DNA of 64,000 nt, taken from Streptococcus porcinus (GTDB lineage Bacteria > Bacillota > Bacilli > Lactobacillales > Streptococcaceae). Made by a program: the position numbers and the translations under genes. The notes beneath the pieces were generated by a model. That model was not told the DNA's origin. It did no database searches and worked only from the letters and a program-made list of their open reading frames with translations. Positions 1-9,970 of the stretch are shown here, piece after piece. How positions within the stretch are numbered: the stretch's first letter is position 1; the number at the start of each line of letters is the position of its first letter. Location of the stretch: assembly GCF_901542335.1 (NCBI RefSeq), contig NZ_LR594036.1, positions 1,736,001 through 1,800,000 of the forward strand, read 5' to 3'.

Positions 1-422
1 TTAACCATCTCCATAATAGTTACACCTGCTTCTTTTTCACCATTCATAATAGCATAGTGAATCGGTGCACCTCCACGGTATTTGGGTAAGAGGGATGCAT
101 GAACATTCAAAGCAAAATCAACTGCATTTAAGAGCTTATTAGGTAAAAATTGTCCAAATGCCGCAGTAATGATCCCATCTGCACACAAAGCTATCATTTC
201 TTCTAGCTCTTGTGAACCAGATAATTTTTCGGGCTGAATAAGCGGTAAGTCATATTTTAAAGCAAGCTCTTTAACAGGTGTCATTCTGATTTCTTTTTTA
301 CGTCCTACCGCACGGTCAGGTTGAGTTACAACAGCTAATATCTCACAAGAACCTTCTGAAATAATACCCTCCAATACAGTTGCTGAAAATTGGGGAGTCC
401 CCATAAATATTATTTTTGTCAT
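1..422 (-). CDS. fmt: Methionyl-tRNA formyltransferase, N-terminal part (cut by window edge)
   Basis: Formylates the amino group of Met-tRNAi for translation initiation, using 10-formyl-THF. The visible N-terminal ~140 residues begin [20 protein letters not shown] and show the formyltransferase fold with the conserved [17 protein letters not shown] stretch that carries the catalytic Asn and His. The gene continues beyond base 1. The start is supported by a GTGAGGA ribosome site a few bases upstream. It is the last visible member of the gmk-rpoZ-priA-fmt run, 65 bp after priA, and is probably cotranscribed with it. Confidence 0.95.
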   Translation of the reverse strand, partial: MTKIIFMGTPQFSATVLEGIISEGSCEILAVVTQPDRAVGRKKEIRMTPVKELALKYDLPLIQPEKLSGSQELEEMIALCADGIITAAFGQFLPNKLLNAVDFALNVHASLLPKYRGGAPIHYAIMNGEKEAGVTIMEMV

Positions 423-487
423 TCTTTTCCTCACTTTATCTTTCCCATCATTATATCATAATTGACAAGACACTTCTCAATACTGGT

Positions 488-2872
488 CTACATAAAGTTT
501 TGCGGTTCATGATCAATAACGACTTTTAATTCGCGCTGTTCTTTGTCTTGTGTCCAGTCTAAAATATGGTTTAAAGTGTCTTCTAATTTTTCTTCGAAGC
601 GATATTTGAGGATAATCTGATAGTGAAAGAGATTGTGCGTTCTAGCAATAGGCTTAGGTGTCGGCCCTAAAATTTTTACATTAGACGTCAACCCTTCTCT
701 TAACATCGTCATAACTTGATAAGCTTTCTTAATCACCTCTTGTTCATCTTGATGCGACATGACAAGACCAACTGTAAAATAATAAGGTGGGTAGGCCATT
801 TTTTGTCTCATTTTCATCTCATAAGCATAAAAGCCCTCGTAATCTTGTAATTTAGCTAATTGAATAGCATAGTGCCTAGGGTTATAAGTTTGAATGAGAA
901 CTTCCCCTGCCTTTTCAGCACGACCAGCACGACCAGATACTTGTGTCAACAATTGAAATGTTCTTTCTGAGGAGCGAAAATCCGGTAAATTAAGAGAAGT
1001 ATCTGCGTTTAGCACACCAACTAGGGTCACATTTGGAAAATCAAGACCCTTAGCAATCATCTGAGTTCCCAATAAGATATCCGCTTCTTGCCGACCAAAA
1101 GCTGAAAGGAGTTTTTCGTGACTTCCTTTTTTACGAGTAGTATCAACATCCATTCTTAATATTCGTGCTTCTGGTAAGACTTGTAATAACTCATCGTAAG
1201 CTTTTTGTGTCCCCGTTCCGTAGTAACGAATACTTGAACTCTGACAATTTGGACAAGTCTTAGGAATTGCTTTTTGAAAACCACAATAGTGGCAGTTCAT
1301 AGACTTGGTATCCATGTGTAAAGTCAGGGAAATATCGCAATTTGGACAAGTATCTACATAACCACAGTCACGGCACATGATAAAACTGGAATAGCCACGA
1401 CGATTTAACATGAGGACAACCTGTTCTTTTTTCGTCAAACGATCTTTAATTTTATCAATCAAATAGGGAGTGAAATTACTTACTTCTTGCTTGCCAATAT
1501 AATCTCGGAAATCAACAATTTCCACTTGAGGGATTTGTGCATGGGGATTTGCCCTTTGAGTCAGTTCTATGAAGTGATAGACACCCTTGCTCGCACGAGC
1601 TCGGCTCTCAATACTAGGTGTGGCAGAGCCCAATACTAACACAGCGTGATGCTTTTGTGCGCGTAACAAAGCAACATCGCGAGCGTGATAGCGCGGGTTA
1701 GACTCCTGTTTATAAGAAGATTCATGTTCTTCATCAATAATAATAGCACCGATATTTTCTAGGGGAGCAAAAATAGCAGACCTTGCTCCTACGACAACTT
1801 TAGCCTGTCCATTTTTAATTTTTTGCCACTCGTCAAACTTTTCACCATCAGATAAACCCGAATGCATTATAGCTACTAACTTGCCGAAACGTGAAATGAA
1901 GCGACTTGTCATTTGAGGAGTTAACGAGATTTCTGGAACCAAGACAATTGCTGTTTTTCCTAATTTTAAAACATAATCAATCAGATGTAAGTAAACTTCT
2001 GTCTTACCAGACCCAGTTATCCCTTCTAATAAAAAAGGTTTATTATCCTGACCAATAGCTGCGCCCATTTCTGTCACTGCGTGTGCCTGCTGACTATTAA
2101 GCTTTAGAAATTGGCTACTATCTACTGCTTCAAAATAAGCATCACTTCGATTGATTTGAACCTCATAGACTTTGAGCAATTGATGCTCAACAAAATAGGT
2201 GACAATATCCCGAGAAAAAGAGTTTTGTAAGGCTGCAAGCTTACCATTTTCTGGATGCTCTATTAAAAAATTTTGTAGAGCTTGACGCTTTTTAGCTCTG
2301 TTAGAAATAACATGCCTTTGCAAAGCTTCTAAATCAGTCTGATACCACTTTTCCTTCTTGATCTTCTTACGGTCCTGAGCTAAGTAGGTCAGTTTTATTT
2401 TCCCTAATTTTATCAGAGATAAACTCATTTTTTCCTGTTCCTGACTAAGTTGCGAAGCCAGCACCTTAGTCTTTCCAGCAAAAATAAAAGCTTTTTCTTT
2501 TTCTGAAATCTTCTCTGTTGGGACTAGTTCCTTATCATAATGGGAATTTAAGAGATTAGGAATCATGGCCTTTAAGAGGCTAACCTTGTATGAAAAGACT
2601 GTCTCGCGCATAGCGTCAGCTAAAGCCAGCTGTTCTGAGTTCAAGACTGGCTCAGCATCTAGTAAGGAAACAATACTTTTTAAATCCGTTTTTTCTTCTT
2701 TTGTAAATCCAACAACAAACCCTTGCACCAATCGACTCCCTCGGCCGAAGGGAACATGAACCCTTGATCCAAGAGCTACTAACCCTTGTAATTCCTCTGG
2801 AATTCTATACGTAAATGGCTTATCTGTTTGCATTAAAGGAATATCAACAATAATTTGAGCCAATTTTTGCAT
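488..2872 (-). CDS. priA: Primosomal protein N' (replication restart helicase)
   Basis: PriA restarts stalled replication forks by unwinding DNA 3' to 5' and loading the replicative helicase. The 794-residue protein has the N-terminal 3'-DNA-end binding region, Walker A GITGSGKTEVY, a DEEH Walker B box, and the zinc-binding insertion with paired cysteines (CRDCGYVDTCPNC, then CHYCGF and CPNC). The length fits streptococcal PriA. The start is preceded by GGAAAGG. It lies 62 bp after rpoZ and 65 bp before fmt on the same strand, the usual Firmicute arrangement. Confidence 0.97.
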   Translation of the reverse strand: MQKLAQIIVDIPLMQTDKPFTYRIPEELQGLVALGSRVHVPFGRGSRLVQGFVVGFTKEEKTDLKSIVSLLDAEPVLNSEQLALADAMRETVFSYKVSLLKAMIPNLLNSHYDKELVPTEKISEKEKAFIFAGKTKVLASQLSQEQEKMSLSLIKLGKIKLTYLAQDRKKIKKEKWYQTDLEALQRHVISNRAKKRQALQNFLIEHPENGKLAALQNSFSRDIVTYFVEHQLLKVYEVQINRSDAYFEAVDSSQFLKLNSQQAHAVTEMGAAIGQDNKPFLLEGITGSGKTEVYLHLIDYVLKLGKTAIVLVPEISLTPQMTSRFISRFGKLVAIMHSGLSDGEKFDEWQKIKNGQAKVVVGARSAIFAPLENIGAIIIDEEHESSYKQESNPRYHARDVALLRAQKHHAVLVLGSATPSIESRARASKGVYHFIELTQRANPHAQIPQVEIVDFRDYIGKQEVSNFTPYLIDKIKDRLTKKEQVVLMLNRRGYSSFIMCRDCGYVDTCPNCDISLTLHMDTKSMNCHYCGFQKAIPKTCPNCQSSSIRYYGTGTQKAYDELLQVLPEARILRMDVDTTRKKGSHEKLLSAFGRQEADILLGTQMIAKGLDFPNVTLVGVLNADTSLNLPDFRSSERTFQLLTQVSGRAGRAEKAGEVLIQTYNPRHYAIQLAKLQDYEGFYAYEMKMRQKMAYPPYYFTVGLVMSHQDEQEVIKKAYQVMTMLREGLTSNVKILGPTPKPIARTHNLFHYQIILKYRFEEKLEDTLNHILDWTQDKEQRELKVVIDHEPQNFM

Positions 2873-2934
2873 TCTAGCGCCTTTCCGTTATCCTAATGCT
2901 ATATAAAATATGAAAAAATCTAAGATTTTTAACC

Positions 2935-3252
2935 TTAGATTCTTTCACCTTCTTCTTCTTTTTCTTTTGCGATTTGTTCTTTAATTTTACGTTCTTCTTC
3001 TTCTCTAGCAAGACGATCAGCTTCAATTTTAGCTCTTACAGCTGCCCGTTTCGCAGACGGATCTGGATGGATAACAACATTTCCAGATTCAATTTCTTCT
3101 AATGCTTGTAAAGTTGATTTGACTGATTTAAAAGATTGAGTAGCCTTTGCACCTGCTTCTAATTCATGTGCTCTTTTAGCTTGCAAAATAACAAGGGAAT
3201 ATTTTGAAGGCACTTTGTCTAGTAAAGTATCAATGGAAGGTTTTAACATCAT
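2935..3252 (-). CDS. rpoZ: DNA-directed RNA polymerase omega subunit
   Basis: Omega is a small RNA polymerase subunit that helps assemble and stabilise beta prime. The 105-residue protein begins [20 protein letters not shown], the typical omega start, with the RAHELEAG helix that contacts beta prime. The C-terminal third is a highly charged Glu/Lys/Arg helix, common in streptococcal omega. Two consecutive ATG codons begin the gene and either could be used. It lies 24 bp after gmk, an arrangement seen across Firmicutes. Confidence 0.95.
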   Translation of the reverse strand: MMLKPSIDTLLDKVPSKYSLVILQAKRAHELEAGAKATQSFKSVKSTLQALEEIESGNVVIHPDPSAKRAAVRAKIEADRLAREEEERKIKEQIAKEKEEEGERI

Positions 3253-3276
3253 GTTTATAATCTCTTTTCTATAATC

Positions 3277-3927
<651 letters not shown>

Positions 3928-3984
3928 TTAATAGTTTATCAAAATAGCCTTCTTTTTTCAAGGCAATAATCATTAATATATCCT

Positions 3985-4018
3985 TATAAAAAGCAAAAAA
4001 GAGGAAAATCCTCTTTTT
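3985..4018 (-). terminator. Rho-independent terminator of rny
   Basis: A 10-bp perfect stem (3996-4005 with 4009-4018, 3-nt loop) abuts the rny stop codon and is followed on the minus strand by a T-rich run. The strong hairpin plus T tract should end most rny transcripts. Confidence 0.85.
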
Positions 4019-4019
4019 A

Positions 4020-5627
4020 CTATTTAGCATAATCAATAGCTCGCATCTCGCGAATAACTGTAACCTTAATATTACCTGGGTAATCTAGGTTATTTTCAAT
4101 CTTCTCACGAACTTTATGAGATAAAATAACCACTTCATCGTCTGAAACTTTTTCCGGTTGAACCATTATGCGAATTTCACGCCCAGCTTGCAAGGCAAAA
4201 CTATTTTGAACACCTTCAAAGCTAGTAGCAATTTCTTCTAAATCTCGTAGGCGTTTGATGTAGTTTTCCATTGACTCGTTACGAGCTCCTGGACGTGCCG
4301 AACTCAGTGCATCTGCGGCGGCAACAATGACTGCAATGACAGATTCCGGCTCAACATCACCATGATGACTAGCAATAGTATTGACAACAACTGGATGCTC
4401 TTTGTATTTCCGAGCAAATTCCATTCCAATCTCAACATGGCTACCTTCCACTTCACGGTCAATAGCTTTGCCCATATCGTGTAAGAATCCTGCTCTACGC
4501 GCCAAGGCAACATTTTCACCAAGTTCACCAGCCAAAATACCCGCTAGTTTACCAACCTCTATTGAATGACGTAAAACATTTTGCCCATAAGAGGTCCTAA
4601 ATTGTAAACGTCCCATAATTTTAATTAAATCTGGGTGAAGGTTTGGAGCCCCAATTTCATAAGCAGCTGCTTCACCGTACTCACGAATACGATTATCCAT
4701 TTCAAGGCGATTTTTTTCAACCAGCTCTTCAATGCGAGCTGGTTGAATACGGCCATCAGAAATCAATGATTCCAGGGTCATCCTAGCAATTTCTCGACGG
4801 ATTGGATCAAAACCAGAAAGGACCACAACTTCCGGAGTATCATCAATAATGACATCAATACCAGTTAAGCTTTCAAGCGTTCGAATATTTCGACCCTCAC
4901 GACCAATGATACGCCCCTTCATATTATCATCAGGTAAATGAACGCTTGTAATTGTTTGTTCTGTTACGTATTCACCTGCCATACGCTGCATGGCTTGGGC
5001 TAATAAATCTTTTGCTGTCTTATCTGTTTTATCTTTAATTTCACGCTCTGCTTCACGAATCCTAGTTGCAATTTCATGAGACAAATTATTCTCTGTCTCC
5101 ATCAAGATAACTTCACGTGCTTCAGCAATTGTCATAGCTCCAACACGTTGTAATTCAGCTTTTTTCTCTTCTTCTAATTTTTCAACTTCTGCTTGGCGCT
5201 CATCAATATGTTTAGATTTATCGGTCAGACTTTGTTCTTTACTATCAAGAACCTTTTCTTTACTTGATAAATTATCATCTTTTCGGTCAAGAGAAAAGGC
5301 ACGCTCAGTAAGTCGTGTTTCTAACTGTTTTAACTCTTGTCTTTCAGATTTAAATTCTTGTTCAATTTCTTCACGATATTTTCTTGCCTCTTCTTTTGCT
5401 TCTAAAAGTAATTCTTTACGATTAGCCTTACTTTCACGCTCCGCTGATTTTCGAATATGATCGGCCTCGGCTTCAGCCTTACCTCTAATATTTACAGCAT
5501 CTTGCTCAGCATTCAAAAGAGTCAAATCCGCATTTTCTTTCGCTGCTTTTAATTTCAATGAAATTAATGCGTAACCTATTATCAAACCAATGAGGGCACA
5601 AACAATTAATAAAACAATATTAATCAT
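4020..5627 (-). CDS. rny: Ribonuclease Y
   Basis: Membrane-anchored endoribonuclease that initiates decay of many mRNAs in Firmicutes. The 535-residue protein starts with one transmembrane helix (about residues 3-24). A long coiled coil follows to about residue 200, then a KH RNA-binding domain ([15 protein letters not shown]). The catalytic HD domain contains [11 protein letters not shown] and [10 protein letters not shown]. The length is usual for the family. It stands alone between two intergenic regions and ends at a strong hairpin. In S. pyogenes RNase Y affects virulence-gene mRNA levels (family knowledge). Confidence 0.97.
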   Translation of the reverse strand: MINIVLLIVCALIGLIIGYALISLKLKAAKENADLTLLNAEQDAVNIRGKAEAEADHIRKSAERESKANRKELLLEAKEEARKYREEIEQEFKSERQELKQLETRLTERAFSLDRKDDNLSSKEKVLDSKEQSLTDKSKHIDERQAEVEKLEEEKKAELQRVGAMTIAEAREVILMETENNLSHEIATRIREAEREIKDKTDKTAKDLLAQAMQRMAGEYVTEQTITSVHLPDDNMKGRIIGREGRNIRTLESLTGIDVIIDDTPEVVVLSGFDPIRREIARMTLESLISDGRIQPARIEELVEKNRLEMDNRIREYGEAAAYEIGAPNLHPDLIKIMGRLQFRTSYGQNVLRHSIEVGKLAGILAGELGENVALARRAGFLHDMGKAIDREVEGSHVEIGMEFARKYKEHPVVVNTIASHHGDVEPESVIAVIVAAADALSSARPGARNESMENYIKRLRDLEEIATSFEGVQNSFALQAGREIRIMVQPEKVSDDEVVILSHKVREKIENNLDYPGNIKVTVIREMRAIDYAK

Positions 5628-5746
5628 CTTTATACCTCAAATTTTATTAGTTTTCATTTATAGAAAGCCATAATTAATTTTATCATAAAAAGTACTTTTA
5701 TACAATTTAAATAAGTCTGAAAACTTTATAAAGATAAAAGATTTTG

Positions 5747-5755
5747 TGGTATTAT
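5747..5755 (+). promoter_or_regulatory. Extended -10 promoter of luxS
   Basis: TGG followed by TATTAT forms an extended -10 element 28 bp before the luxS ATG. No convincing -35 is present at 17 bp. The ribosome site GAGGAG sits at 5771-5776. Confidence 0.55.
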
Positions 5756-5782
5756 AGTAATAAAAATACAGAGGAGAATTTT

Positions 5783-6265
5783 ATGGAAAAAGAAGTAATT
5801 GTTGAGAGTTTTGAACTAGATCACACTATTGTAAAAGCCCCTTACGTTCGTTTAATTTCCGAAGAATCAGGGCCTAAAGGAGATATTATTACCAACTTTG
5901 ACGTTCGTCTCGTACAACCAAATCATAATTCAATTGAAACAGCTGGTCTCCATACCATTGAACATTTACTAGCTAAACTGATTCGCCAACGGATAGATGG
6001 CATGATTGATTGTTCACCATTTGGCTGTCGTACTGGATTTCACTTAATTATGTGGGGACAACCAACCGCCAACGACGTTGCTTTAGTGATTAAATCATCT
6101 TTAGAAGAAATCGCTCAAGGGATTACTTGGGAGGATGTCCCTGGTACCACAATTGAATCATGTGGCAATTACAAAGACCATAGTTTATTCGCTGCTAAAG
6201 AGTGGGCAAAATTAATTTTAGCTCAAGGAATTTCTGACGATGCATTTGAGCGTCACCTTGTTTAA
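5783..6265 (+). CDS. luxS: S-ribosylhomocysteine lyase (AI-2 synthase)
   Basis: Cleaves S-ribosylhomocysteine to homocysteine and DPD, the precursor of autoinducer-2, recycling the by-product of SAM-dependent methylation. The metal ligands are visible as H57 and H61 in HTIEH and C127 in ESCGN; the catalytic cysteine is C82 in GCRTGF. At 160 residues it has family length. I chose the ATG at 5783, not an upstream in-frame ATG at 5744, because GAGGAG lies 6 bp before it and the homology begins here. It is monocistronic and followed by a strong hairpin. Confidence 0.97.
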   Translation: MEKEVIVESFELDHTIVKAPYVRLISEESGPKGDIITNFDVRLVQPNHNSIETAGLHTIEHLLAKLIRQRIDGMIDCSPFGCRTGFHLIMWGQPTANDVALVIKSSLEEIAQGITWEDVPGTTIESCGNYKDHSLFAAKEWAKLILAQGISDDAFERHLV

Positions 6266-6271
6266 TATTAT

Positions 6272-6310
6272 AAAAACTAGAAGTTTCTATGAGAGAAGCT
6301 TCTAGTTTTT
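6272..6310 (+). terminator. Terminator of luxS
   Basis: A 12-bp perfect stem (6272-6283 with 6299-6310) ends in five T residues, directly after luxS. The A-rich left arm would also let it act on the minus strand, facing the decayed gene beyond it. Confidence 0.85.
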
Positions 6311-6340
6311 CGTGGCATAGTAATTGCTAATGCCACTGCC

Positions 6341-6782
6341 TTAGTCACCATTCCCAGTAACCATCTGGTATTTCTTTTCAAATTGCTTGGCGAATTGCGT
6401 TAATCCAGTTGATAAGATAGTCATTCTGGTAACTATGATGACCATCAAGATCAGCACTTGCTACCGAACTACTTGAACCAGATTTCAGACTATTTTTAAG
6501 TTTTGGTTTAAGCAACCACTAGAAAATGGACATCATTATCAAGGGTATCTTTACCTCGCCAAGCCTGACCCCCTTCCTTGGAAACTTACCATATAGCAAC
6601 CAATTGTTTTTTTAAAGTTTCCATCATACTATCTCTATGCCGTAATGATTCATTTGTCCTACAGTATCTATCAAATTACTTTTTAATTCTTCAATTTGAC
6701 TCTCTGTTTGCGACTAACTAATAACAGTATACTTTAAACGATAAATTTCAAGTTTGTCTTTATAGTTGCAACTTAATGTCAT
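6341..6782 (-). pseudogene. Decayed small gene, unidentified
   Basis: Between luxS and mapZ there is no open gene for about 600 bp, but the minus strand retains fragments of a coding sequence. From an ATG at 6782 it reads MTLSCNYKDKLEIYRLKYTV, stops, and continues in frame with a helical SQTESQIEELKSNLIDTVGQ segment. Frameshifts then lead to GGQAWRGKDTLDNDVHFLV, to a Ser-rich piece, and to a plausible C-terminus (LTQFAKQFEKKYQMVTGNGD) ending at 6341. The helical N-terminus and WRG resemble small helical proteins of LXG/type VII loci, but the match is weak and I do not assign a family. Confidence 0.5.
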
Positions 6783-6789
6783 ACAAAAA

Positions 6790-6829
6790 GCACTCCAACC
6801 ATTAGATTTTTGTCTAACTTTTGAAGTGC
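6790..6829. mobile_element. Palindromic mini-element (degenerate copy)
   Basis: Arms of 17 bp (6790-6806 and 6813-6829, 13 of 17 paired) flank a 6-bp T-rich loop. It matches the element at 24180-24232 closely (GCACTCCAA, TTAGA, TCTAACTTTTG, AGTGC). The arms look like terminal inverted repeats of an IS3-family element with the interior missing. It sits 8 bp upstream of the ATG of the decayed gene. Confidence 0.6.
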
Positions 6830-6869
6830 CATTCATAATGTAAATTTTTCCACCTAGGTTAAAAGGATG

Positions 6870-8363
6870 TTAATAATCTAGAGCATCCGCATGACCACTA
6901 GCATTACCAACAAAATAACCTGTCTTACAATTAATGGAGAACAAGTATGTTCCATCCGATTTGAACATATTGTAGTAGCCGTTGCCATTAATAATGTTGA
7001 CTGGTTCTATATAGTAATTATTACCAGAAAAATAACCACGCGCTTGAGAAGTAGCAATTATTTTTTCTAACACACCTGGATTAAAAGCCCAAGAAGGATT
7101 ATTACTATCTGCTATCGCTGCATTATTATAAGGAACACGCGAACGATCCCTCTGAAGTCCAGGAATATTAGCTAGAGAGCCACTAGGATAGGTAATCGCC
7201 GGCCCTTGTGCGGACAGATTCGGTGCAGAGCCACCGACTGCATTAGCACCTGCTGGGACCCTATTTTCAGCTCCAGCTGCTTGTCCTGAGTTATTACCCA
7301 CGGAGGCTTCAGCTTCTTTAGCTGCTTTTTCTTTTTCAGCTGTGGCTTTATCTTCAACTTGCTTACGACCATCAGCAATTGCTGACTGTAATAATTTATC
7401 TAAAGAGGCATTGCCTGTTTTTAAAATATCGCCTTTGATGTCATCAAAATTAGCAGCTGTTTTAATGGTGGCAGAGACTTTTGCGCCATCTTTAATAGCT
7501 TCTGTTGAAAACTTGGCATTAACCGCTTGGATAGCATCTATTTGTTTTTTCAGTAAATCAAATTTACCTTTTGCCTCTTCATAATAAGCAGTATCTTTTA
7601 GTTTTTCTAACTTCTTAGCTAAGTCATCAATTTTTGAAAATTGACTATTTTTAAGCTTGGTCATTTCGGCATCCATATAGAAAGCTTTCAACTCATTGTT
7701 AAAGACCTTGTTATCGGATTTTGCTTTTTGGGCAATTGTTTCTTTAGCACTGGATTGCTGACTGGTCGAATTGCCTGAAGTTTGAGATGATTTTTGGTCT
7801 TTAAATATATTGAAACCTAATACCAAACTCGCTATTACAAGAAGCAGAGCTAACAAAATTCCTATCAGTTTCTTTTTAGAAGATTTTTGCCGGCTGGCTT
7901 CATCGTTGAAATATTCAGGAGTATCAAGCTCACTTGGTACAACAATATTTTCAGTTGGCCCAGGAACAATCGAAGGAGCTGACTCAAAAGGACTAACCTT
8001 AGCCTCTTTTTCCGTAACTCCAGATTTCTCTTTAGTAACTTCTTTTTGGGACTTTTCATTTGGTTCATCTAGGTCAATTAAACCTGATTGTGCTAATTCC
8101 TCTCTTTGCTTTTTAATGAAGTTATCTAAAGTTTCAGTATCTAAATCATCCATTTCTGATATTTTTGTATCAAACTTTTGAGATGCAACTTCTTCACGAT
8201 GTTGTTTTATATATTTATCTAAAATACTGTCTTCGTCGGTGACACCAGCTTTTATTTCAGAATCTTTACGCACTGCTTCGCCGACAGTCATATTTTTTGC
8301 GTGGTCAATATCTAAGGTCTGACCATCTTTTTCAATATCCTTAGTATACTTTTCGTCTGCCAA
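6870..8363 (-). CDS. mapZ: Mid-cell-anchored protein Z (division-site positioning)
   Basis: MapZ forms rings at the cell equators and guides FtsZ to the division site in streptococci. The 497-residue protein has an acidic cytoplasmic N-terminus, one transmembrane helix at about residues 166-187, and a long helical extracellular region. A Ser/Gly/Ala-rich linker (about 350-390) leads to a C-terminal wall-binding domain. The cytoplasmic part contains a duplicated motif (ILDKYIKQHREEV at 47-59, TLDNFIKKQREEL at 78-90). In pneumococcal MapZ this region binds FtsZ and is phosphorylated by StkP. Context supports the call: it follows rlmL by 5 bp, downstream of gpsB. Confidence 0.9.
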   Translation of the reverse strand: MADEKYTKDIEKDGQTLDIDHAKNMTVGEAVRKDSEIKAGVTDEDSILDKYIKQHREEVASQKFDTKISEMDDLDTETLDNFIKKQREELAQSGLIDLDEPNEKSQKEVTKEKSGVTEKEAKVSPFESAPSIVPGPTENIVVPSELDTPEYFNDEASRQKSSKKKLIGILLALLLVIASLVLGFNIFKDQKSSQTSGNSTSQQSSAKETIAQKAKSDNKVFNNELKAFYMDAEMTKLKNSQFSKIDDLAKKLEKLKDTAYYEEAKGKFDLLKKQIDAIQAVNAKFSTEAIKDGAKVSATIKTAANFDDIKGDILKTGNASLDKLLQSAIADGRKQVEDKATAEKEKAAKEAEASVGNNSGQAAGAENRVPAGANAVGGSAPNLSAQGPAITYPSGSLANIPGLQRDRSRVPYNNAAIADSNNPSWAFNPGVLEKIIATSQARGYFSGNNYYIEPVNIINGNGYYNMFKSDGTYLFSINCKTGYFVGNASGHADALDY

Positions 8364-8368
8364 TTTTC

Positions 8369-9529
8369 TTACCTCACGATTTGACTTCTTTTCACACGTT
8401 TCCCAAAAAATTGATAAAGTTCAACTTTCATGGTACCGTTATAAAGTTTTCTTTTTTTATCTGCTTGATGGCCATATTTCTTTTCAAAACCCTCATCGCT
8501 TGTCAAAATAAATTTGCTCCAAGTTTTCAGAGGTTGGAAGGTTTGACCCATTTCATTATACAAAATGTCTACAGCTTTGTCATCAAGCAACCGTTCACCA
8601 TAAAGAGGGTTGGAAATAATAACTCCATTAATTTTATCTGTTCTAAAATCTTGTAATCGCATTTGTTTAAAAACGATAACATCAGCTAAACCGGCTTCTT
8701 CCGCATTCTTTTTAGCAATTTCAATCATGCGACCATCAATATCAAAACCAGAGATATCTAATTTAGCATCATAGTTAGCAGCAGCTTCTGCTTGATTACG
8801 TACTTCTTCTACAACAGCTTGATTTACCCAATTCCACTCTTCAAAGGCAAAGGAACGATTAAAACCTGGAGCAATATTCATACCAATCAAAGCAGCTTCA
8901 ATACAAAAAGTTCCAGACCCGCAAGTTGGATCAACCAGTGGCTTATCAGGATACCAGTTGCTGAGCTGTAATATCGCCGCAGCCATATTTTCTTTAATTG
9001 GTGCTCCGCCTTTACCTACACGGTATCCTCGCTTGAAAAGGCTCGTTCCACTTGTATCAATCATTATAGTCGCTATATCTTTTAAAATGGATACTTCTAT
9101 TTTGAACTCAGAACCAATTTCTTGGAGTGGTACTCCCTCAGGACGATGATAGTGCTTTTGCAACTTCTTGACAATTGCTTTTTTAGTAATCGCTTGCACA
9201 CTTGGCTCGTTATGCAATTTCGACTTTACACATTTGGCTTTTGCAATTGGAAACTTTGCCCCTAATGGTAAATAATTTTCCCAATCTAGAGCATTAACCC
9301 CCTGAAATAATTCTTCAAATGTTCTTGCAGGGAATTGTCCCACTATAATTTTGATTCGATCAGCCGCTCGCAACCAAAGATTGGTTTTTGCAATTGCTTC
9401 TATATCTCCTTCAAAATAAACTTTGCCATTATCAATCTGACAATCAAATCCTAAAGATTTGACCTCTTTTCCCACAACAGACTCAAAACCAGCTGCCACT
9501 GTCGCCACTAACTTAAAATGTTCTTTCAT
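8369..9529 (-). CDS. rlmL: THUMP-domain 23S rRNA (guanine-N2) methyltransferase, RlmL/YpsC type
   Basis: Class I SAM-dependent RNA methyltransferase. The 386 residues comprise an N-terminal THUMP domain (about 1-160), then the Rossmann methyltransferase with DPTCGSGTFCIEAA (SAM motif I) and SGFDIDGRMIEIAKKNA. The catalytic motif, normally NPPYGER, reads NPLYGER here. Only the methyltransferase half of E. coli RlmL is expected in Firmicutes, so the length is normal. It lies between rnpB and mapZ, the conserved streptococcal order. Exact target is by family analogy. Confidence 0.88.
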   Translation of the reverse strand: MKEHFKLVATVAAGFESVVGKEVKSLGFDCQIDNGKVYFEGDIEAIAKTNLWLRAADRIKIIVGQFPARTFEELFQGVNALDWENYLPLGAKFPIAKAKCVKSKLHNEPSVQAITKKAIVKKLQKHYHRPEGVPLQEIGSEFKIEVSILKDIATIMIDTSGTSLFKRGYRVGKGGAPIKENMAAAILQLSNWYPDKPLVDPTCGSGTFCIEAALIGMNIAPGFNRSFAFEEWNWVNQAVVEEVRNQAEAAANYDAKLDISGFDIDGRMIEIAKKNAEEAGLADVIVFKQMRLQDFRTDKINGVIISNPLYGERLLDDKAVDILYNEMGQTFQPLKTWSKFILTSDEGFEKKYGHQADKKRKLYNGTMKVELYQFFGKRVKRSQIVR

Positions 9530-9549
9530 ATCAATCTTTCTCTTTAATT

Positions 9550-9575
9550 AAATAAAAGCTAGCGAGTGCTAGCTT
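9550..9575 (-). terminator. Terminator of rnpB
   Basis: An 8-bp perfect stem AAGCTAGC/GCTAGCTT (9556-9563 with 9568-9575) is followed on the minus strand by a T-rich run, just before the rlmL start. Confidence 0.8.
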
Positions 9576-9580
9576 AACCT

Positions 9581-9962
9581 ATTATGCAATTTTCTATAAG
9601 CCATGTTTTGTTCCAGAAATAACTAGGTATTACTTCTTTCGATAATCATCTGTCTACTGTAAACAGTCAGGATAGAAGGTTCGTTTCCCGTCTATCCCAT
9701 GCCCCGACCAAAGTTTGGGTTGCTAGCTTGAGGGGTTTACCGCGTTCCATTTTCTACGTTTCCCTAGAAACTGCGTCACTGTGGCACTTTCAGAAATACT
9801 CAGGCATATCATCTGACTTAGCCCTTTTTTTCGCCGTAATGTCAAAGACATTCCTAGGCTTATTTTTTCGCCTAGCACAAACACTACTGGCATCACAGCC
9901 AGTGCTAGCATGGACTTTCCTCATAACCTAAAAAAGCTACGCGATTATCCAAAAATTGCACA
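9581..9962 (-). ncRNA. rnpB: RNase P RNA, class B
   Basis: Catalytic RNA that matures tRNA 5' ends with protein RnpA. The minus strand carries GAGGAAAGTCCATGC near the 5' side and the conserved 3' block ending near ATAGAAAATTGCATAA. The first and last bases pair (TGCAATTTT with AAAATTGCA), giving the P1 helix and the approximate ends. Short open frames within it are not genes. It sits between gpsB and rlmL, as in other streptococci. Ends are accurate to a few bases. Confidence 0.93.
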
Positions 9963-9970
9963 TCTATCAT

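Noticed and set aside
5744..5782. Upstream start for luxS giving 173 residues
   Set aside because: It falls inside the -10 region, and the downstream ATG has a strong GAGGAG site and family length.
9723..9931. Open frames of 62-67 codons on both strands between rlmL and gpsB
   Set aside because: They lie inside the conserved RNase P RNA and have no ribosome sites.
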